Of a stretch of 64,000 nt of DNA, positions 1 to 14,559 are shown piece after piece. The first letter of the stretch is position 1; every line of letters starts with the position of its first letter. The notes beneath the pieces are model-generated. The model was not told where the DNA came from. It ran no database searches and saw nothing but the letters and a program-made list of their open reading frames with translations. This DNA is from Strix aluco (taxonomy: Eukaryota > Chordata > Aves > Strigiformes > Strigidae): the NCBI RefSeq assembly GCF_031877795.1, contig NC_133971.1, forward strand, positions 86,266,446 through 86,330,445, in the 5' to 3' direction. The translations under genes and the position numbers were made by a program.

Positions 1-3000
1 GCAGCCCCGTTTCCAGGTAGACATGACAGCAATCAGGAAATAGAAATATTCCCAGAGCAACACTACAGCAGGAAGGATGTAAATGCATCTGTTACTAATC
101 TCATTAATAGCAAGGTGCCACAAAAAGGGGAAAAACCCTTTTCCAAAACTTCGGGTAGCCAGGCACTGCCCACCATGAAGAGGAGTGCCTGTCCCTGCCA
201 GAAGAACTGCCACTTCCCTCCAGATTCACAGTGCTGGAAGCAAGAGCAGGATCCAGCCCTGCAGTCCTTTTAATATCAAAAAGAAACATCTGTTTCTTTG
301 ATTTTTTAAAAAAAACAATCCTCAAACAACAGCCTGAGTGGCTTCTTGAAGACTCGGATTTCTTTCCCCTTTTTTACAAATGGTAATTTCAGGCTGATGA
401 AAGGGGAGTAACGTGACACATTGACTACACAAGCTGTCTGTACAGAGGGAAAGCTGCTGATGCCCAGGAATGCAGGGTGCTGCTTCAAGCCTTCCCCACC
501 TACTGATACCACGTCATTGCCCTGGGCCTCAGTTTCCCCCTGTGACAAAGGATGCTCGTTTCTGGAAAAGCAGAATCAGGCGAGAAGGTCACTTGGCAGC
601 TGCTTCTCCATGCCCCTGCAGTTCTCCAAGGACATTTCACAAGGCAAGGCTTCCTTCTTGGCACTTTCTTAGCTGCAGGAAAAACCTCCGGCCTCACCCC
701 TTGGCAGGGAGATTTCTCACTTATCCTGCCCATAAAGTCAGGAAGCCAATTTTAGCAGAGACCCTGTTCCTTAGGTGCCAGAGGGTAGTCCACTAATTTA
801 CTTTGGCCACCCCATCGTGCAGGGACTGGTAACAGTCCTTCATGCCACAGGCTTCCATACCCATGTCCCCAGGAGTCACCCACACTCTGCTACCAAAATC
901 AAACATTAGAAATACTGCAGCTTGTTTTCACTTCCTTGGGTTGGTTTGTTTTTCCACGGGCTATTTTTATTCTTGCCCTGATCCCAGTCATACTGGGGAT
1001 TTAATGTTTCAGCCAAAGCAATAAGAAATAAAGAGCAAAGAAAGTGAATCAGGATCCAGAGCATTTCAATAAATTAAAAGGAAAAAAAAAATAAAGAAGA
1101 AAAAAAAAGTCATAGCCCGGCACAGAGGAGGCAAAGCAATCAGAGCAAAAGCTGTCAGCTTTGCCAGTTCCCGTTTGTTCACAGATCAAATTCACTGCCT
1201 TTCTCATCCAAAAGTAACAACTCCAAAGTCTCCCTCATGCTCCCAGTGGAGGTGTTTTCCATACTGGAAACAAATCTACTTTGACACTCCCAATGCTGTT
1301 TTACCCAAATTGTCCTCTGTCAAGCCACCTCTCACCTCTCGTGTTTCCCATTTGCACAATGCCATGTCCCTGGAACAAGCCTGGGGCTAAGATGACCTAA
1401 GGCGATGTTGGCACCAAACTGGGCTCACACTTGCCTGGCCAGCGGGTTCCTCCAAGGCACCCACCCAGGCTCCCTGACACCAGGTTGCTCTCCTATCCAT
1501 CCCCTCTGGTCTTGGGAAAAATCTGGCCCAAGTCAAAGCTCATTTGGCAGCCGAGACCCAGACTGTGTGTTGCTCAGCAGGGAAGGGTCTTGGTGCCGAC
1601 TTCCAGCCAGCAATGTCTGCTCAGATGTCCTTTCCCTGCAGCAGTCTGAAGCTCCAAGTCTCCAGGAAAACCTACGTCTTCCCTGCTGGGGTCTGGTTGC
1701 CAGACAGAGGGAAGAAAGAAAAAAGCTTTGCAAGCAAAAGGATAAAGTCCCTACAACCCATGCTGGCTGCAAACGCCCCCATGGCAGCTTCACAATTAGG
1801 TATCAGACTAATTGTTATGGGAGCCCTCCAGGTGGGAATTTCAGACAATCCTGTCCTATCTGTCTGCCTGAATGTACTGATCTTCATCCTGGGTGGCAAG
1901 TCTCAAAGTGTCCCTGCTGCAGCAGTGACTGCTCTGTGCAGAGACAAGATGTTTGTAAGTTGTCAATAGGAATGGTCATGTAGGATGGTCCTCTGTGTGT
2001 AGTCAAGATGTTTAAGAGATGGTTTTCATGTACTTGAGGTGTCAGTAGCACTGAATTATGTGTGTGCTGAGGGCTCAGGTAGGATCATGGCCAGCCAGAT
2101 TGTAAGAACTTTTTGCAGAGTCTTTCCTGGCCCAGCTGAAGACACAACAGAAAGAATTGCTGTGATGGAGACTCCCATCACCACCAGACAGTGACCAGCT
2201 TCCCTGTCCAGTGGATTGATTTCCCCATGCAAGGTTTGTCCTATGCCAATATCCAAGTAAATTAATTTGTTGGGTTGGTTTTTTCCTTTAACACTCTGAG
2301 TGTCTGTGCGATGCTTGAGAGGCACAGCACCAACAGGGCTTTTCTGCTGCACACATCTATGGTCCCACACAGATCCCCTGGCTGGTTGCCTTTTGCAGAT
2401 GCTGAACTCACAGCCCAGAGCCTTTTCCCTAATTCTCCTGACACATCGCAGATCCAGCCTTGTTAACCCATTGCCCAGCTTGATCCTTGCTGTGGTTCCT
2501 TATGTCTCTAAAGTAATGAGGTTTTGATCCAGTCTCTCCAGGCACTCTTTGTATCTGATCTGGTTTCACCGGTGACCTATAAGGATGTGATCACCCCCTC
2601 TATCTCCTAAGGTCTTTGCAGAGATGCTCTCAGCCCCACTAAGGCTGAGGCAGAGGGTGTAATGACAAGAAAATTAAATCATGAACACTAATAATTATCA
2701 GCATCCCTATTACCCAGCAGCAGTGGCAGTCAGCCACCGGGAGCTGGGGGAGGAGAGCCGGCATCCCCACTGCATCAGTGTCTTGACAGGCTCACAACTG
2801 ACCTTCACCCTGCCCAGACCTCTACCTGTTTGGCCACCGCTGAGGGCAGCCCTGGGGACACACATGGAGACACCCCTCCTTTTCCTGGCTCCAGGATGCC
2901 ATTTCACCACTGCAGTCACTGAACTGGAGCTGTGGAAACCCATGCCGTCTTGTCTGCTTGAGAGCTGCACTATCCTGATGGGCTGCTAACAGCCGAGGGA

Positions 3001-3529
3001 TGAGGAGGAAGTGGAGAAGTCAGTTTAATATCATTTTCCTTGTTATTATCTCTCAGCTTCTCCCCAGCAATTTGCTCAAACTTCTGTAAAACTCCTTGCC
3101 AAACAAGCCTCAGCCCAAATAGGTCTCCATGTCCGCAGGACTCTATTTATAACCAAGATCCCATTTAGCAGATAAGCCAAAGGAATTCGAGCAGGATTTA
3201 AGCTAAGCAGTTATCTGTGACCGGCGGCCACAGTGTACATCATGTTAGATTTACTGGGGATGTGGAAGGCAGAGGGACAGGAGAGTAAACAGCCTCCAGA
3301 GCAGCCGGCCAGAAACCTGAGGAATGCAATCGCTGCTGGCACAGACATGGCTCTGGGAGACTTTGGGATCAGCCAAAGAACAGGGAGCAAACCCCTTTCC
3401 GTGGGATGTAGGGAGCCTCCTGCACACCCCACAATCTTGCAGGTATCAGCATCACTTCTCCTCTCCTCCTCCGGCTTCACACCACCATCCCAGGCATGTA
3501 TTGCTTGCAAGGGTTTCACTTGTCTTCCC

Positions 3530-3990
3530 AGCTAGATATTACGGTCTAAGACGATACACTTAACAGGGTTGTGAAATCTGCCATAAAGTTTACTGCCCTA
3601 CATCAATATAATGCCCTGCAAAGTTAATACGGAGATACCTATTTTATAACAAGGACAAATAAAAACATCTCCCATTAGCACCCGGCATTAGGAGTTGCAT
3701 TTCTGATGGCCAGATGCTGCAATGAAATGGGTGGAGAATATTAATACGTGCATGTATAAAGCTACGCAAATGTACATACCCATATATATACCTATATAAA
3801 AATGAGAGACTATTGGATTTGCTCAGATATTCTGCAGTGTTCAGAGGGCTTTATTTCCACGCCGCAGGAGAGATTGGCTGCAGATCCAGAGGCACTTCTC
3901 TGCTATTACACCATGTCAATTTTTCATCATCTCAGAGGCCCTTGTCATGGAAAAATGGATAACTTTAAATTGATCCAAGGTCAGAGTTAA
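3530..3990. other. AT-rich island, possible conserved non-coding element
   Basis: This stretch is clearly richer in A and T than the GC-rich sequence around it and has no coding frame of note. It includes short TA-rich runs near 3,780-3,800. Composition alone makes it a candidate regulatory or conserved block; no alignment was possible. Confidence 0.25.
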
Positions 3991-5159
3991 ACACCTGGAT
4001 GTAAATGCGGCAAGGAATAAAAAGCAAAGAGGAATCAGTTTCATCCTATGCAAAGCAATGGCATTGGGGTCAGTCATTCAGGATCCTGAATTTTGGAACT
4101 CCTCTGGCTTCTCTAGGGAAGCAGGTGGCTCCTAGAAGGAAAAATCCCCTCAGTATGTGGGGGCATTTCCACACCAAAGTGGCAGTGGGATAGAGCCCTG
4201 TGTCCCACAGCTGGATCTGTACTGACATCCTTAGGGTGCAGCTGGGAGGCTGAGCATCCCTGGAATGAAAGGGGGCTGGTGGCTGCAAACGCAGCAGCAC
4301 TGAGCTGAACCCAGCCCTTGCAGTCCCAGCCCTTCATCAACCCCCAGCCAGGCTCTGGCCAAGTGCCAGCTCCAGCCAGCACAACCAGTCTGCATGCCCT
4401 CAGCTCCCCTCTGCCTCTTTTCTGGCCACACTTGTTACTTGAAGGTGAAGATTTTGGCAGCCACACTCCTGATTTTTCACTTCCAGCACCAGCACGTCCC
4501 TCTGGTTTCTTTACTGTTCAGCTTGTCCACAGCTTTTGTTGGGAGGAATAATGAGTTTTCAGAGGGTCTGTCCCAGTTTCTTCCCCAGAGGACAACAGTT
4601 GACCCAATAGACGCCTGGAAGGATCTGGATGAGAGTTATGGGGCTGTTTGTCACCCCCAGAGAGTGGACAAGGGCACCCCAGCTTCCCAGTCCACCCATG
4701 CTCCTCTCTGCCCATGTACGCCCACAGCATCACCCTCATCTCAGATAACCTTTTCAGTCTTGCAAGCACTGGGATGCATCCCAAAACCATACCAGCAGCT
4801 GGCAGAGGAGGTGTCATCTACATCCTCCTCTCTGCTCTTTCTCACCTCTTCCTCTCCACCTCACCATCTCCATCCGTGTGCCCAGATGCCAGGGCAGCAG
4901 TAGGGATGCAGTGAGTTCAGCCCCCTTAGCTGCGGCAGTGTCCTGGGGGGTTGCAGCAATGTCCTGAAGGGCAGTGGTCCAGCTGAAGTCCAATTCCCCT
5001 TTTCCCAGGGATGTCAAGCCCAGGCAGTGGCAAGCCAACCTCCCCTGGGCAGCGATCCCTCTGTCTCTGCCTTCCTCCCTGGCATGCCTCGTGTCCCATG
5101 CCCAGCCTCCTGCTGCCATATCTCTCCCTGCCCTCTCCCTCCAGACACCATCACCTCAG

Positions 5160-6080
5160 CTTGTCCCTTCAAAACAGGCTGTATTATAGATATCATATTT
5201 TTTGTTCCTATTGTGAAGTGCTGAAAGATGTGAAATGAAAGGTATTAAATACAATTAGAGTGGAAAGACTGTGTCAACTAGACTTGCAGGACTGATAAGA
5301 GGTTTTGCCTGTTTTCCTTTCCTATGATAGTCTGCACATGGCATGGCCTGGAGAGCATGAAAAGGGAAATGAGCACCAGTGATGCCAACACTGCTTGGGT
5401 TCAGCTCAGCAAACATGAAAAGAAAGGTCTTATGATGGGATGAGCCCCGACCGAAAGCCCGAGCAATGGATAATGCCAACCTGCAGCCAAACAAAACATT
5501 AAAAGCCTCCGATAAGAAAAGGCTGGGAGGAATTAGTTATACATCACCACCACCTGCTGGGTACTGCAGGAAGGATCCCCAGCTGCTGCCACCCTGCCAG
5601 TCAAGGTCACCCCAAAAATTGTGCAGGAACCCCCCAAAAGCAGCTACCTACCTCTCCAGCAGGTATCGCAATGCAAGGAGAGCAATCTCCCTTCAGCAGC
5701 CCGCAAGCACTGGGATTTTAAAAGCATATGTGAAGCCAATCTTTTTTGTTACTACATCAATCCCAGGCAAAATAACAGACGGCTGGTGGAGGATGGGATT
5801 AATAAAGAGTTAAAGAAAGGTAAAATAATTAGGGTCCTGCTCGTGGGGCATATGGAGAATGGGGCTTGTCAGAGCAGCTTGCTCTAATTTTTCGTGGAGA
5901 TTACAAATTTGGTGGAGAGAGATAATAGCGTTGCTGTAATGTACTTAGGCTCTTGTAAGCCATTTGATCTGCCCCTGCCTGACACTCTGATTAATAAACC
6001 AGAGCTATAGCGAATCGACATGGCACACGAGATGTGCGGAAAAGCAGCAAATGAGGGCACCCAAATGGGATTAAAGAAGG
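5160..6080. other. AT-rich island, possible conserved non-coding element
   Basis: Two AT-rich blocks (about 5,160-5,290 and 5,690-6,080) contain ATTA/TAAT cores such as those at 5,798-5,830 and near 5,990. The surroundings are GC-rich and repetitive. There is no credible exon. The pattern resembles conserved vertebrate enhancers, but this is inferred from composition only. Confidence 0.3.
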
Positions 6081-8280
6081 GGAGCCGCCTCCAAGAGAGC
6101 GTTTCCTGGGGCATCCCCACATCCCATCTATCGTATGTGTACATGGGATGCAGGCAAGAAGATGCAACCCTTCTGTGAGTGGGAACAGTGCGGGCTGCGC
6201 CAACGGGGCAGGTGCCCTGGTCAGGGGCAGCAGCTCTGCAGAGCATCTGGATGTTCAGCTCAGCCCTTGGGCTGTTAGAACTGAAAAGCTTATTGCAACC
6301 CTGGATGTAAGGCAGGATCGTGCCAGAGCAGAAGCAGACCGTCTTTCTCCAGCCCCAGTGAGAGTGCATTGCCAAGACCCCAAGACTGGAGTTTGGGGGA
6401 TGTGTGTTGTGAGACCCTCCCAGGAAGAGCACAGTGGATCGCAACCAGCAGCCCTCCATCCCCGCTGCCCCTTCACAAACCCATATCCTCTCACCGTGGA
6501 GGATCTTGAGCAGTAATTAGTAGTAATTATACTAAGACGTCACTGGTGGGCTGTCCTCCTTCCTCAGAGAGTTGCGGAGTGTGATAAAGGCATGAGAGAT
6601 GCTAAAAGACTGATAAGGAGGAACTGGGGAGCACTGTGCCAGAGATCTGAGCTGTCCCATCTCACCTCACCTCCCTTGTTGCCTCACAGTGCTGGGCCCA
6701 GCCCATCAGCATCCCCAGAGAGCCACTGCACCGGAGCTATCCTCACCACCTTGGTCGTTAGCCCCCAGGTCCTGGCACCGAATCTGGCATGCCACCCCAA
6801 GCATCTTCCCCACACCACTGGAGAAATCTCCAAGTCAGGCTCCCTCCCTCTACAGCTCCCACGGCCCCTCCTCTCCTGCCCTTTCCCTTGGGAACAGCCA
6901 GGCACTTTGGACAGAAATGGTTTTTCGTCCAGAAAATGCCAGTTCATCAAAACACTTCCTAAGAAAAGGTCACTTCAGAGGAATTTCTCTTTCCAAAAAC
7001 CTTCTGGGGAAAAAAAAAAAAAAAAAAGAAAGACATGCAATGGTTTAACTATCCTGTTTCAACAGCTTTAAATGAAAAATAAATCTTTTTTTTTCCCCCC
7101 CCACAGGTGCCAAATGACTTTTCATTTGGAAATGGAAGATCGTTATCATCCTCAAAAAAAATCAAATAGAAAAGGGTGAAATCAAAAGAAAATCTTTGGA
7201 AAACGTTAGTGAAACACTCAGCTAATCCAATGCAGCAAGAGGGAGCTGGTCTGCACTCTGCCAGGTTCCCTGGGGGCAGCTGTCTACCCATGCTGGGGCA
7301 GGACAGGACTCCCAAGTCTTGACAAGCATCCTAGGACAGTGGAGCTGATTCCCATGCCCCATCCAGGCACAGGCTTTTGGGACATGGGGACACGGCCAAT
7401 CATTTTTCAACCCATGACCTTGCCAGGAGCAGAGACCCCACAACTTGTGACATGTCAGAGCAGCAGAGTTTCATTGGCCAAAGGTGGTGATGGGGCCAAG
7501 GGACCCTCAGAGGAACGGGTCTTGCCAGGGGTGCAAAGCAGCACGGATGTTGAGGTGGGAAGTGAGAGCTGGTATTTCTGTTCCAGCCTCTTCACACGTG
7601 CTCACAGCCCCCTGACATCGTCCCCAGCACTCAGCTGTTACAGTTTAGGCTCTGTGGAGAGTGGGAATGCCAGCAATCAGGCATCCAGAAGGGAATCCAG
7701 GCCCGGTTCAATATTGAAAGAAGAAGGGCTTTGAAAGGAGTACGCTCATTTTCCCGTTTCGTCCTTTGCCAAGAAAACCGAGGGGCTGGAGGAAGGGGCG
7801 AAAGGGTGGGGGGGAACAGTGGAAAAAATGTCTTGGCTGGGCCTTCTCTGCCTTTTATCTCGTGGGCAGCCTGCCGAGACAGGGTCTTCCCCCCGCTGAG
7901 CCCGCTGGCAGATCAAATGAAAGGAGAAAAGAGTTATAACCCCCCCCACCGTGGCCCCCTCCCCACAAGGAAAAGGAAAGGAGGAAAGAGCAAATGGCCC
8001 TGCAATGCCAACAGTTCCCATCCCAGCTGGAGGGCAACTGGTCAGCTCCCCAATATCTACAGGGGCCCAGGAGATATTCCCCCTCAACTACCAAAGGAAA
8101 CCTCAGAGAGATCCAGATGTAGGTGGCAGGGGGGCCGTGTCCCCACGGAGGGGGCAGCACCACTCTACAGCCTTGAACCAAGGGGGAAGGTCACCAGTGG
8201 CCCCAGCGAGCATCTCCCCAGGGTCCCGCTGTGCCCGTTCCTCCATCGTGTCAGATCCTTCAGAGCCAGCTTTGAGCAAA

Positions 8281-8420
8281 TAGCTTAATTAAATGCCTTT
8301 ATTCCAAGGACTCCCTCTGTGTGTTTGTGTATTTGTGGATTAGCAGTTAATACAGTAAGAGGCTTTATTGTAACTAAATTGATTTCTTTGCCTTTTTTTT
8401 TTTCTTCCTTCTGTATTTTT
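8281..8420. other. AT-rich island with TTAATTAA core
   Basis: A short block starting with a TTAATTAA palindrome near 8,285, followed by T-rich sequence. No coding potential. It could be a homeodomain-binding regulatory site or neutral AT-rich sequence. Confidence 0.25.
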
Positions 8421-9150
8421 TTTCCCTTCTTCCCATTCACCACACTGTCCTGCCTCATCTCAGGGTTTCCCAAGGGGACCCTCACCTTCACTGCCTGATG
8501 GTGCCAGTAAGGGTGTGATGGGGAGGTGATCACATCAAGAACCTAGACAGGGAGATCAGAGGGACTAATGTTGCTGAAGGTATATTTCTTCAGGGAGGAC
8601 CGGTAAGTAAGTAAGTGAGCGTTGGCTGTGACTATCATATGGGGAAGAAGAGATCCCTGATGTGTATGGGGTGTTCACCTTGGCAGGCACGGTGGGCACA
8701 GGTGGGATGGAGATCTCCAGCCATCCCCAGTCCAAGGACACCCCATTTCCCAAGGCAATGAGGCCATAGGTCCCCAGAGGGAAACCCCAGCTCCAGCTCC
8801 CTGAGGATTGCTTGGCAGGGTCTTTGCAATCCCACCATCTTTTTCTTTCCAGTGCAATTTAACTTCCCTACATTATAATTAAATTGTTACCAGCCTGTAA
8901 CACGTTGGCCCCATGTGCTGGGTCCTTAACTTGAAGGCTATGACTGCAACAGATCTGTGAGGAATCAAGATCAAGGAAGACCAGACTTTGCTAGTTCATC
9001 ACTCAGTATCCCCAGACCACTCTGAAAGCCCATGGTGTTCACAGCTTCTTGTTGTGGTTAATTAAAAAAAGTTAGTTAGGCTGGTAAACACAGTTGTTAC
9101 CTAAACTGGGACCCAGACATTACTCTGGGCTTCCCTGCACGGGCGCAGAC

Positions 9151-9222
9151 CTTTTTTCCTTTTCCTTTTCCTTTTCCTTTTCCTTTTCCTTTTCCTTTTC
9201 CTTTTCCTTTTCCTTTTCCTTC
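9151..9222 (+). repeat. (TTTTCC)n microsatellite
   Basis: About twelve uninterrupted copies of a TTTTCC hexamer, followed by less regular CT-rich sequence to about 9,305. It creates open frames of alternating Phe-Ser on one strand and Lys-Arg on the other, which are artefacts of the repeat. Confidence 0.95.
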
Positions 9223-10059
9223 CTTCTTTACTGCATGCCTGTCTTTCTGCCTGCCTGCTGCTTCCTGCCTTCCCTCCTTCTCTCTGTCCTCCCTTACCTC
9301 CCTCCCTCTTGCCCCACGCCCCGTGTCCCTGCCACGGGCGGGCAGACCTGCTCTCTTCCCTTCCCATCCCTAGGCAACAGGAGCCGAAGCCATAATTAAA
9401 CTTGACTGGGAGGAATCTGAATCAAAAGTCTGTTAAAAAAGAAAAGAAACGAGGGTACCTGTGGGATTATGCGAGCCAGAAAAATGCAAAGCCGGCTTCC
9501 AGCCGCCCATAAAATAGATGCTGTCTCCTTTCCCATTGGCAGGGTTTGGCTGAGCACAAAAAGACTGGGAAAAGGGGTTTTATGGGAGTTAGTTATAGCC
9601 TGGATGAATAGCAGTGTGTCTGTCGATGGTTTTCTGCCTAGTGGCATGTACTGAGGTTGGGCTGCGCAGGGGGTGCCGGCCTCGCCGGGTGCCACTGCCC
9701 TGGGTTTGGGATGGCACCAGCAAACCTGGATACAGCCCTGGCCAGCCCTTCCTGCACATGTGGGGGTGGCATCCAAAGAGGTGAAATCAGGAGAAAAAAG
9801 GATGGGAAGGAGCAATGAAGGGTGGTTTCTTGCTCCCCAGCAGCTTCGCCTTTGCCAGTGTCACCATGCACCTGAGCAGGGACAAGCAATGGGCTGTCCC
9901 AGCTTGACAGCCACCACACCAGGACCACCTGTGGGATATCCATTGTCCCCCCCTCCCTAGCGTCGTCACTCCTGGCCTGGCCTCTCTTCCAATCTTCCCC
10001 AGTTTGACGGAGGTGTCTGAGAAGTCTTTCCCCTCATTTGCACCAGTAGCAGGCACAAA

Positions 10060-10460
10060 GATTCATCTCTTTGTGAACAAAATAAGTTTAAAATCATCAC
10101 CAAACTCCAAGCGAAGCTCAAAAGTTGGCACTTCAAGGAGCACATTCATTAAATAAAGGGGGGGGAGAAAAAGAAAAGGGAGAGAGGAGGGGGAAGAAAA
10201 AAAAAGATTACCTTGCTGAATTAATCAGGCTTCACTGTAATGTTCAGCCTCAGATTTTATTTCCTGTAATAAGCCCATTAATACGAGTGTCTATAGCAGG
10301 GGGCTTTTAGCAGCAGGCACCATTAGTGTAACGAGGAAGGGCTAATAGAGTTTTATTGGAATTTTTACTCCGACATCACAGCCTTTTAAAACAGCTGTCT
10401 CAATAGGCATTATTATTCTGATTAACATTCAGACAGCACAAATCATAGTGATGCCCTTGG
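10060..10460. other. AT-rich island, possible conserved non-coding element
   Basis: About 400 bases of AT-rich, non-repetitive sequence with several ATTAAT/TTAAT cores (near 10,220, 10,275 and 10,420). It is bounded by a purine-rich tract at 10,158-10,206 and a G-run at about 10,521-10,531. No exon is visible. Confidence 0.35.
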
Positions 10461-12896
10461 TGTCCCGCAGGTTTTATCATAATCATTCCAAGTCCCTGAT
10501 GTGTCGGCTAGTCCTCGGGGAGGGGGGGGGGGTGCGGGAATTTTAGACCCTGACAGAGGCTGGGGGTCATTTCTTTTCTCCTGTGCCAATGTATCGCCTA
10601 CTTCTGAGGGGGCCTGCCAGGCTGTGATGGAACAGGGTCCTGATGTTACTAAAGTGTGGTGGGAGCAGCTGGAACCAGCTGGATGGTTTTTGAGCACCTC
10701 TGATCCCCAGCGGAATTTGAAAGCAGGATAGGAAGGGTTAAAAAGCAAGGTGACATCCTGGGTACCCATCCCAGCTTCATTCTTACTCTGTTTCTTGCCC
10801 ATGTGATAATTCAATTTTTGATTTTTAAAATTAAACCAATTTTTTATTTTTATTGTGTGAATTAAATACTGCGCCAGCAGTTTGGGTGCACAAACTTGGT
10901 GGTTTGCTGGGCAGCATTGTTTCAGGGTAGCAGCCAGCCCCAGGGCTGGAAAAGGTTTTCCTTATGTCCACAAGACTGGGTGGGATAGAGCCAGGTCCAA
11001 GCCACGAGGGTATCACACTGGGGGAGACACACTGGACCTCACACAGCCCAGGAGAGTCGGCAGGGCTGACACGGGGACTCCTACTGCCTGGTCAGCCAAG
11101 GTGGATAGGGTCTGGCCTCTGTGTTATTGATTCTTTCGAGTGCTGGAGAAACCGAGGCACAAGGAAGGGTGGCGACTTGTCCGCACAGACAGCAGAGGCA
11201 GCCCAGGAGTGCTGCCTCCCTGCCCAAGCCTGTAACCGGGAGGGAGCAGACAAGCTGCCATGAGTTACAGACAGTTGTGAGCAAAATAAGCAAGGGATTA
11301 AACACCAAAAGCACACAGGCTGCAAATGCACTTTTGGCTTTTATCTGTCACGTTTTGTTTCACGGGGGTAATTTATGAGGATGTTTTATTGCAATTGAGT
11401 GTGGCAGCATGTGTGGGGAGCAGCAACTGGCTCATCCCAGCACTGGTTGTACCCTGCAGGGCTTAAACTGCCCTGGGTGCACTGAGGCAGGTGGTTTGGC
11501 TTGGAGCTGGGCAAGGGAGCCTGAGGGTACTGGCTAGGCTGGAGACTTACTAATTACATTCTCACTAGCATCTAACTAGAATCTCTCCACCTCCTCTGTT
11601 CTCCCAAGGGCTCTGCCTCTGCCAGGAGTCACCTCATGCCCAGGCGAACCCCAGGGGATTACTTTCCACCCTGGATCCATTGTGGCATTGAGATGTTTCC
11701 CTGCTGCCAGAGCTTTGTTACTGACTCCTCAGCGTCACTGAACATAACTAGCAATAATTTATGGCTTCCTTCTTTGGAACATCAGGACAAAGGGGGATCC
11801 CTCCTTCCTGATGGCCATGGGGCAGGCGCAGATGGCTGTGAGCTCTCACAGCTGGCTCCAGCAGCACGGGGATCCCAGGCACAGCCGAGGTGCCCAATCT
11901 CAGCCATGCCAGGAGCCAGCTAGATTTCACGCTAATCTTGGGCACTGCGAGGGCTCCTGCCTTCTCCCAGCATCCCCCCCGCTGGTGGATAAACCCCTTT
12001 TGTGGTCAAGCGTGTCAGCTGCCCCTAGCTCAGACCAGCCTCCTGCGCTCCCATCTGTGTCTGCTTCCCTCCCTCCCTGGCTAGTTGTGTTTGAGGTGAA
12101 TCTAGGGGGAATCTGGACCCTCCTGGGGTTCCTCTTGCTCTAAACAGAGGTCCTCGACCCCAGGATGGGGTGCCAGGATGGGAGAGAGGCTCAAAACCGC
12201 ATACAATGGCAGGTCCCCATTGCTGAGAGCCAAGCCCCAAGGTACCTCCCCAACACCAGGCGTGCAGGAAATTTGGGGGGAGCTGGGGGAATCCACTGCT
12301 TAGGGACTGCATAGATGCTGCAGTGTGACAGTATTTAATTTCCTGCAAGGCTCAGATGATTAACAAATTAAATTCCACCCCTGGGGTTGCTGTCCTAAAG
12401 CCCATACAGAGCCTGTGGCTCTCTGCTGCTGGCAGGCAGCATCCAAACATCTCATTGTGTCCACCTGGGACCAGCAGCCTGCCCACAACACATGGTTCCC
12501 AAGGGCTCTGAAGATGCCTTGCAGGAAGGTCTCAGTGACCATCAGCAGAGGAAAAAACACCAGCTGGCTGAGGCATGGGCAAGTCACCTCCAAAATTATT
12601 TCCTGCTGGTCTTAGCCCTTTGGAAAGTCCCTGCCAAGGCAGCTGCTGAGTCCAGGGGAGATGCTCCAGGCAGCCCAGGACAAGCTGAGGTTGCTCCCAT
12701 GCTTCTGTGTGTCCATCTAAGCCAAAATCTAAAAGGGGTTTAGGTTTTGTTTTTCATTCTCCTGGCATAGCAGATCTTCCCACAGCACGGAGCTGCCTGC
12801 TGCAGGGCACCAGGGTGTTTAGCATCTGTTTAAAATTTTTAATGGTTTTCATGTTAAGCACCTGATGGTGTCTTTTAGATAGAAACGGGAGGGATT

Positions 12897-13030
12897 TAGT
12901 CTTCCTTCCCTCCCTGTATCCTTCCCTTCTCTCCTTCCTTCCTCTCTCCCTCCCTCCATTTCTTTAATCCTTCCCTCCTTCATCTCTTCCTCCCTGCCTG
13001 CCTCCCTCCCTTGCTTCCCTTCTTCCTCCC
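12897..13030 (+). repeat. Polypyrimidine (CCTT-rich) tract
   Basis: Irregular repeats of CCTT, CCCT and TTCC units, nearly pure pyrimidine on the plus strand. Low-complexity sequence with no gene. Confidence 0.85.
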
Positions 13031-14559
13031 TAAAAATTTACTAATTTCTTCCTTATTACGTTCCTAAAAGCCCCATTCAGTCACAGGCAGCAGCAGGCAA
13101 GGAGAAACTCAATGATAAGGGCAAAACCAACAGTAAAACTGGAATGAAATGACAGCCATAAACCCAGTACTAGGAGGGACAGTAAAACTGCAGTTTGGCA
13201 GGAGCCAGCAGGCCTGCACTAATACCGTTTTTTTCTGATTAAAACACTCTGGTCACAGATTAACTTCCTTTGCTCAATATTTATTGTCTTACCTGCGCTG
13301 GAAGGCAGAAAGGAGAGGAAGAGGGGTGGGCAGGACTGGGGACTCAGGATCTGCAGCAGCTCTGCAGCCTTTGGCAGCTGCCTAGGACATGGACACATAA
13401 TCAAAGGTGACAAACCTACCTCCAGCACTTACCCTTCATCACTGAACGCTCACGCCAAAGGGTCTCTGTGCAACCAGGGCAGCATCCCAGAGTAGCATCC
13501 CAGACTTACCCATGGCCATAGAAGGAGTCGGTGTTGGAGCTGCAGATGCTCTGGGTCTCCCAAACACACAGGACAGGGGTGACAATGGAGACAGGCACTG
13601 CTACAACCCGGGCAAGCACATTGGTTTGTCTCAGTCAAACCAAAGCCCCAGCAGCTCTGCAGAAACCACATCCCTTGGTAGACTGACCCATTTGTTTCAG
13701 TGGCACCAGAAAATGGGATGAAAATGAGACTAAATTCCTGGCCATCCCCCCTCCAGCATGTCTACATCTCCACATTCCCCACTGAGATCATCCCTTGCTC
13801 CTTGCAGAGTGCAGGATGTGCCGGCCCAGCACAGAAGCACCGTGGCCCTTTCCTAATCTCTCACAGCCCTAGTAACATGCCATAGAGGCAGAAAATGCCT
13901 CCATGGGACCTCAATACGTTTTTAATGCATTAAATCCATGCTTGAGCTTTGTCTCAGCTCCCCTCGCTCCCCCCATTGCCTGTCCTGCTCGTTCTTCCAG
14001 AGCAGCTCAGGGCAGGGATTGCAGACAATGTATTTGCCCTGATGCTGGGGGACAGACGCTCAGGACAAGGGTGACCCCATCACAGGGATATTTTTCCCAT
14101 GATGATGGGCCTCAAGTTTCCCTTTGATGCTCCCAGGTCAGAAGCAATGGCTGGGTCCCTTGCAGCCCCTCCACTCCAGCATCCCACATACAGCTAGACA
14201 TTTTTTATCTCCTCACCATAAATCACTTTTTGATCACAACTGGACTGCAACTACCAAAATATAAAAGACTTTGGGGCTTTACAGCATGGCAGTGATAATT
14301 CCTATGAATCATAATGCCTTTGCATCCCCAGCAGCTCCATTCACACCAGCCCAACGCCTCCCCATGTCACAGGAAAGGCTCACTGCTCCCTTCCAGCCTT
14401 TCACACCCCCTCACACAAGCTAAAAATACCAGGGCAATAGGTGGTGGATCTGTCGTGAAGAAGGGGGTGGCTCAGCGTAGCCAGGGTCCACCTTTCACAC
14501 CCAGCTGTACCCTCCACTCCTCCTCCACCTGCTGCTGACTTCCACCCTAAATGTTTCAG

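Noticed and set aside
9094-9399. Frame with Phe-Ser repeats
   Set aside because: Direct product of the TTTTCC microsatellite.
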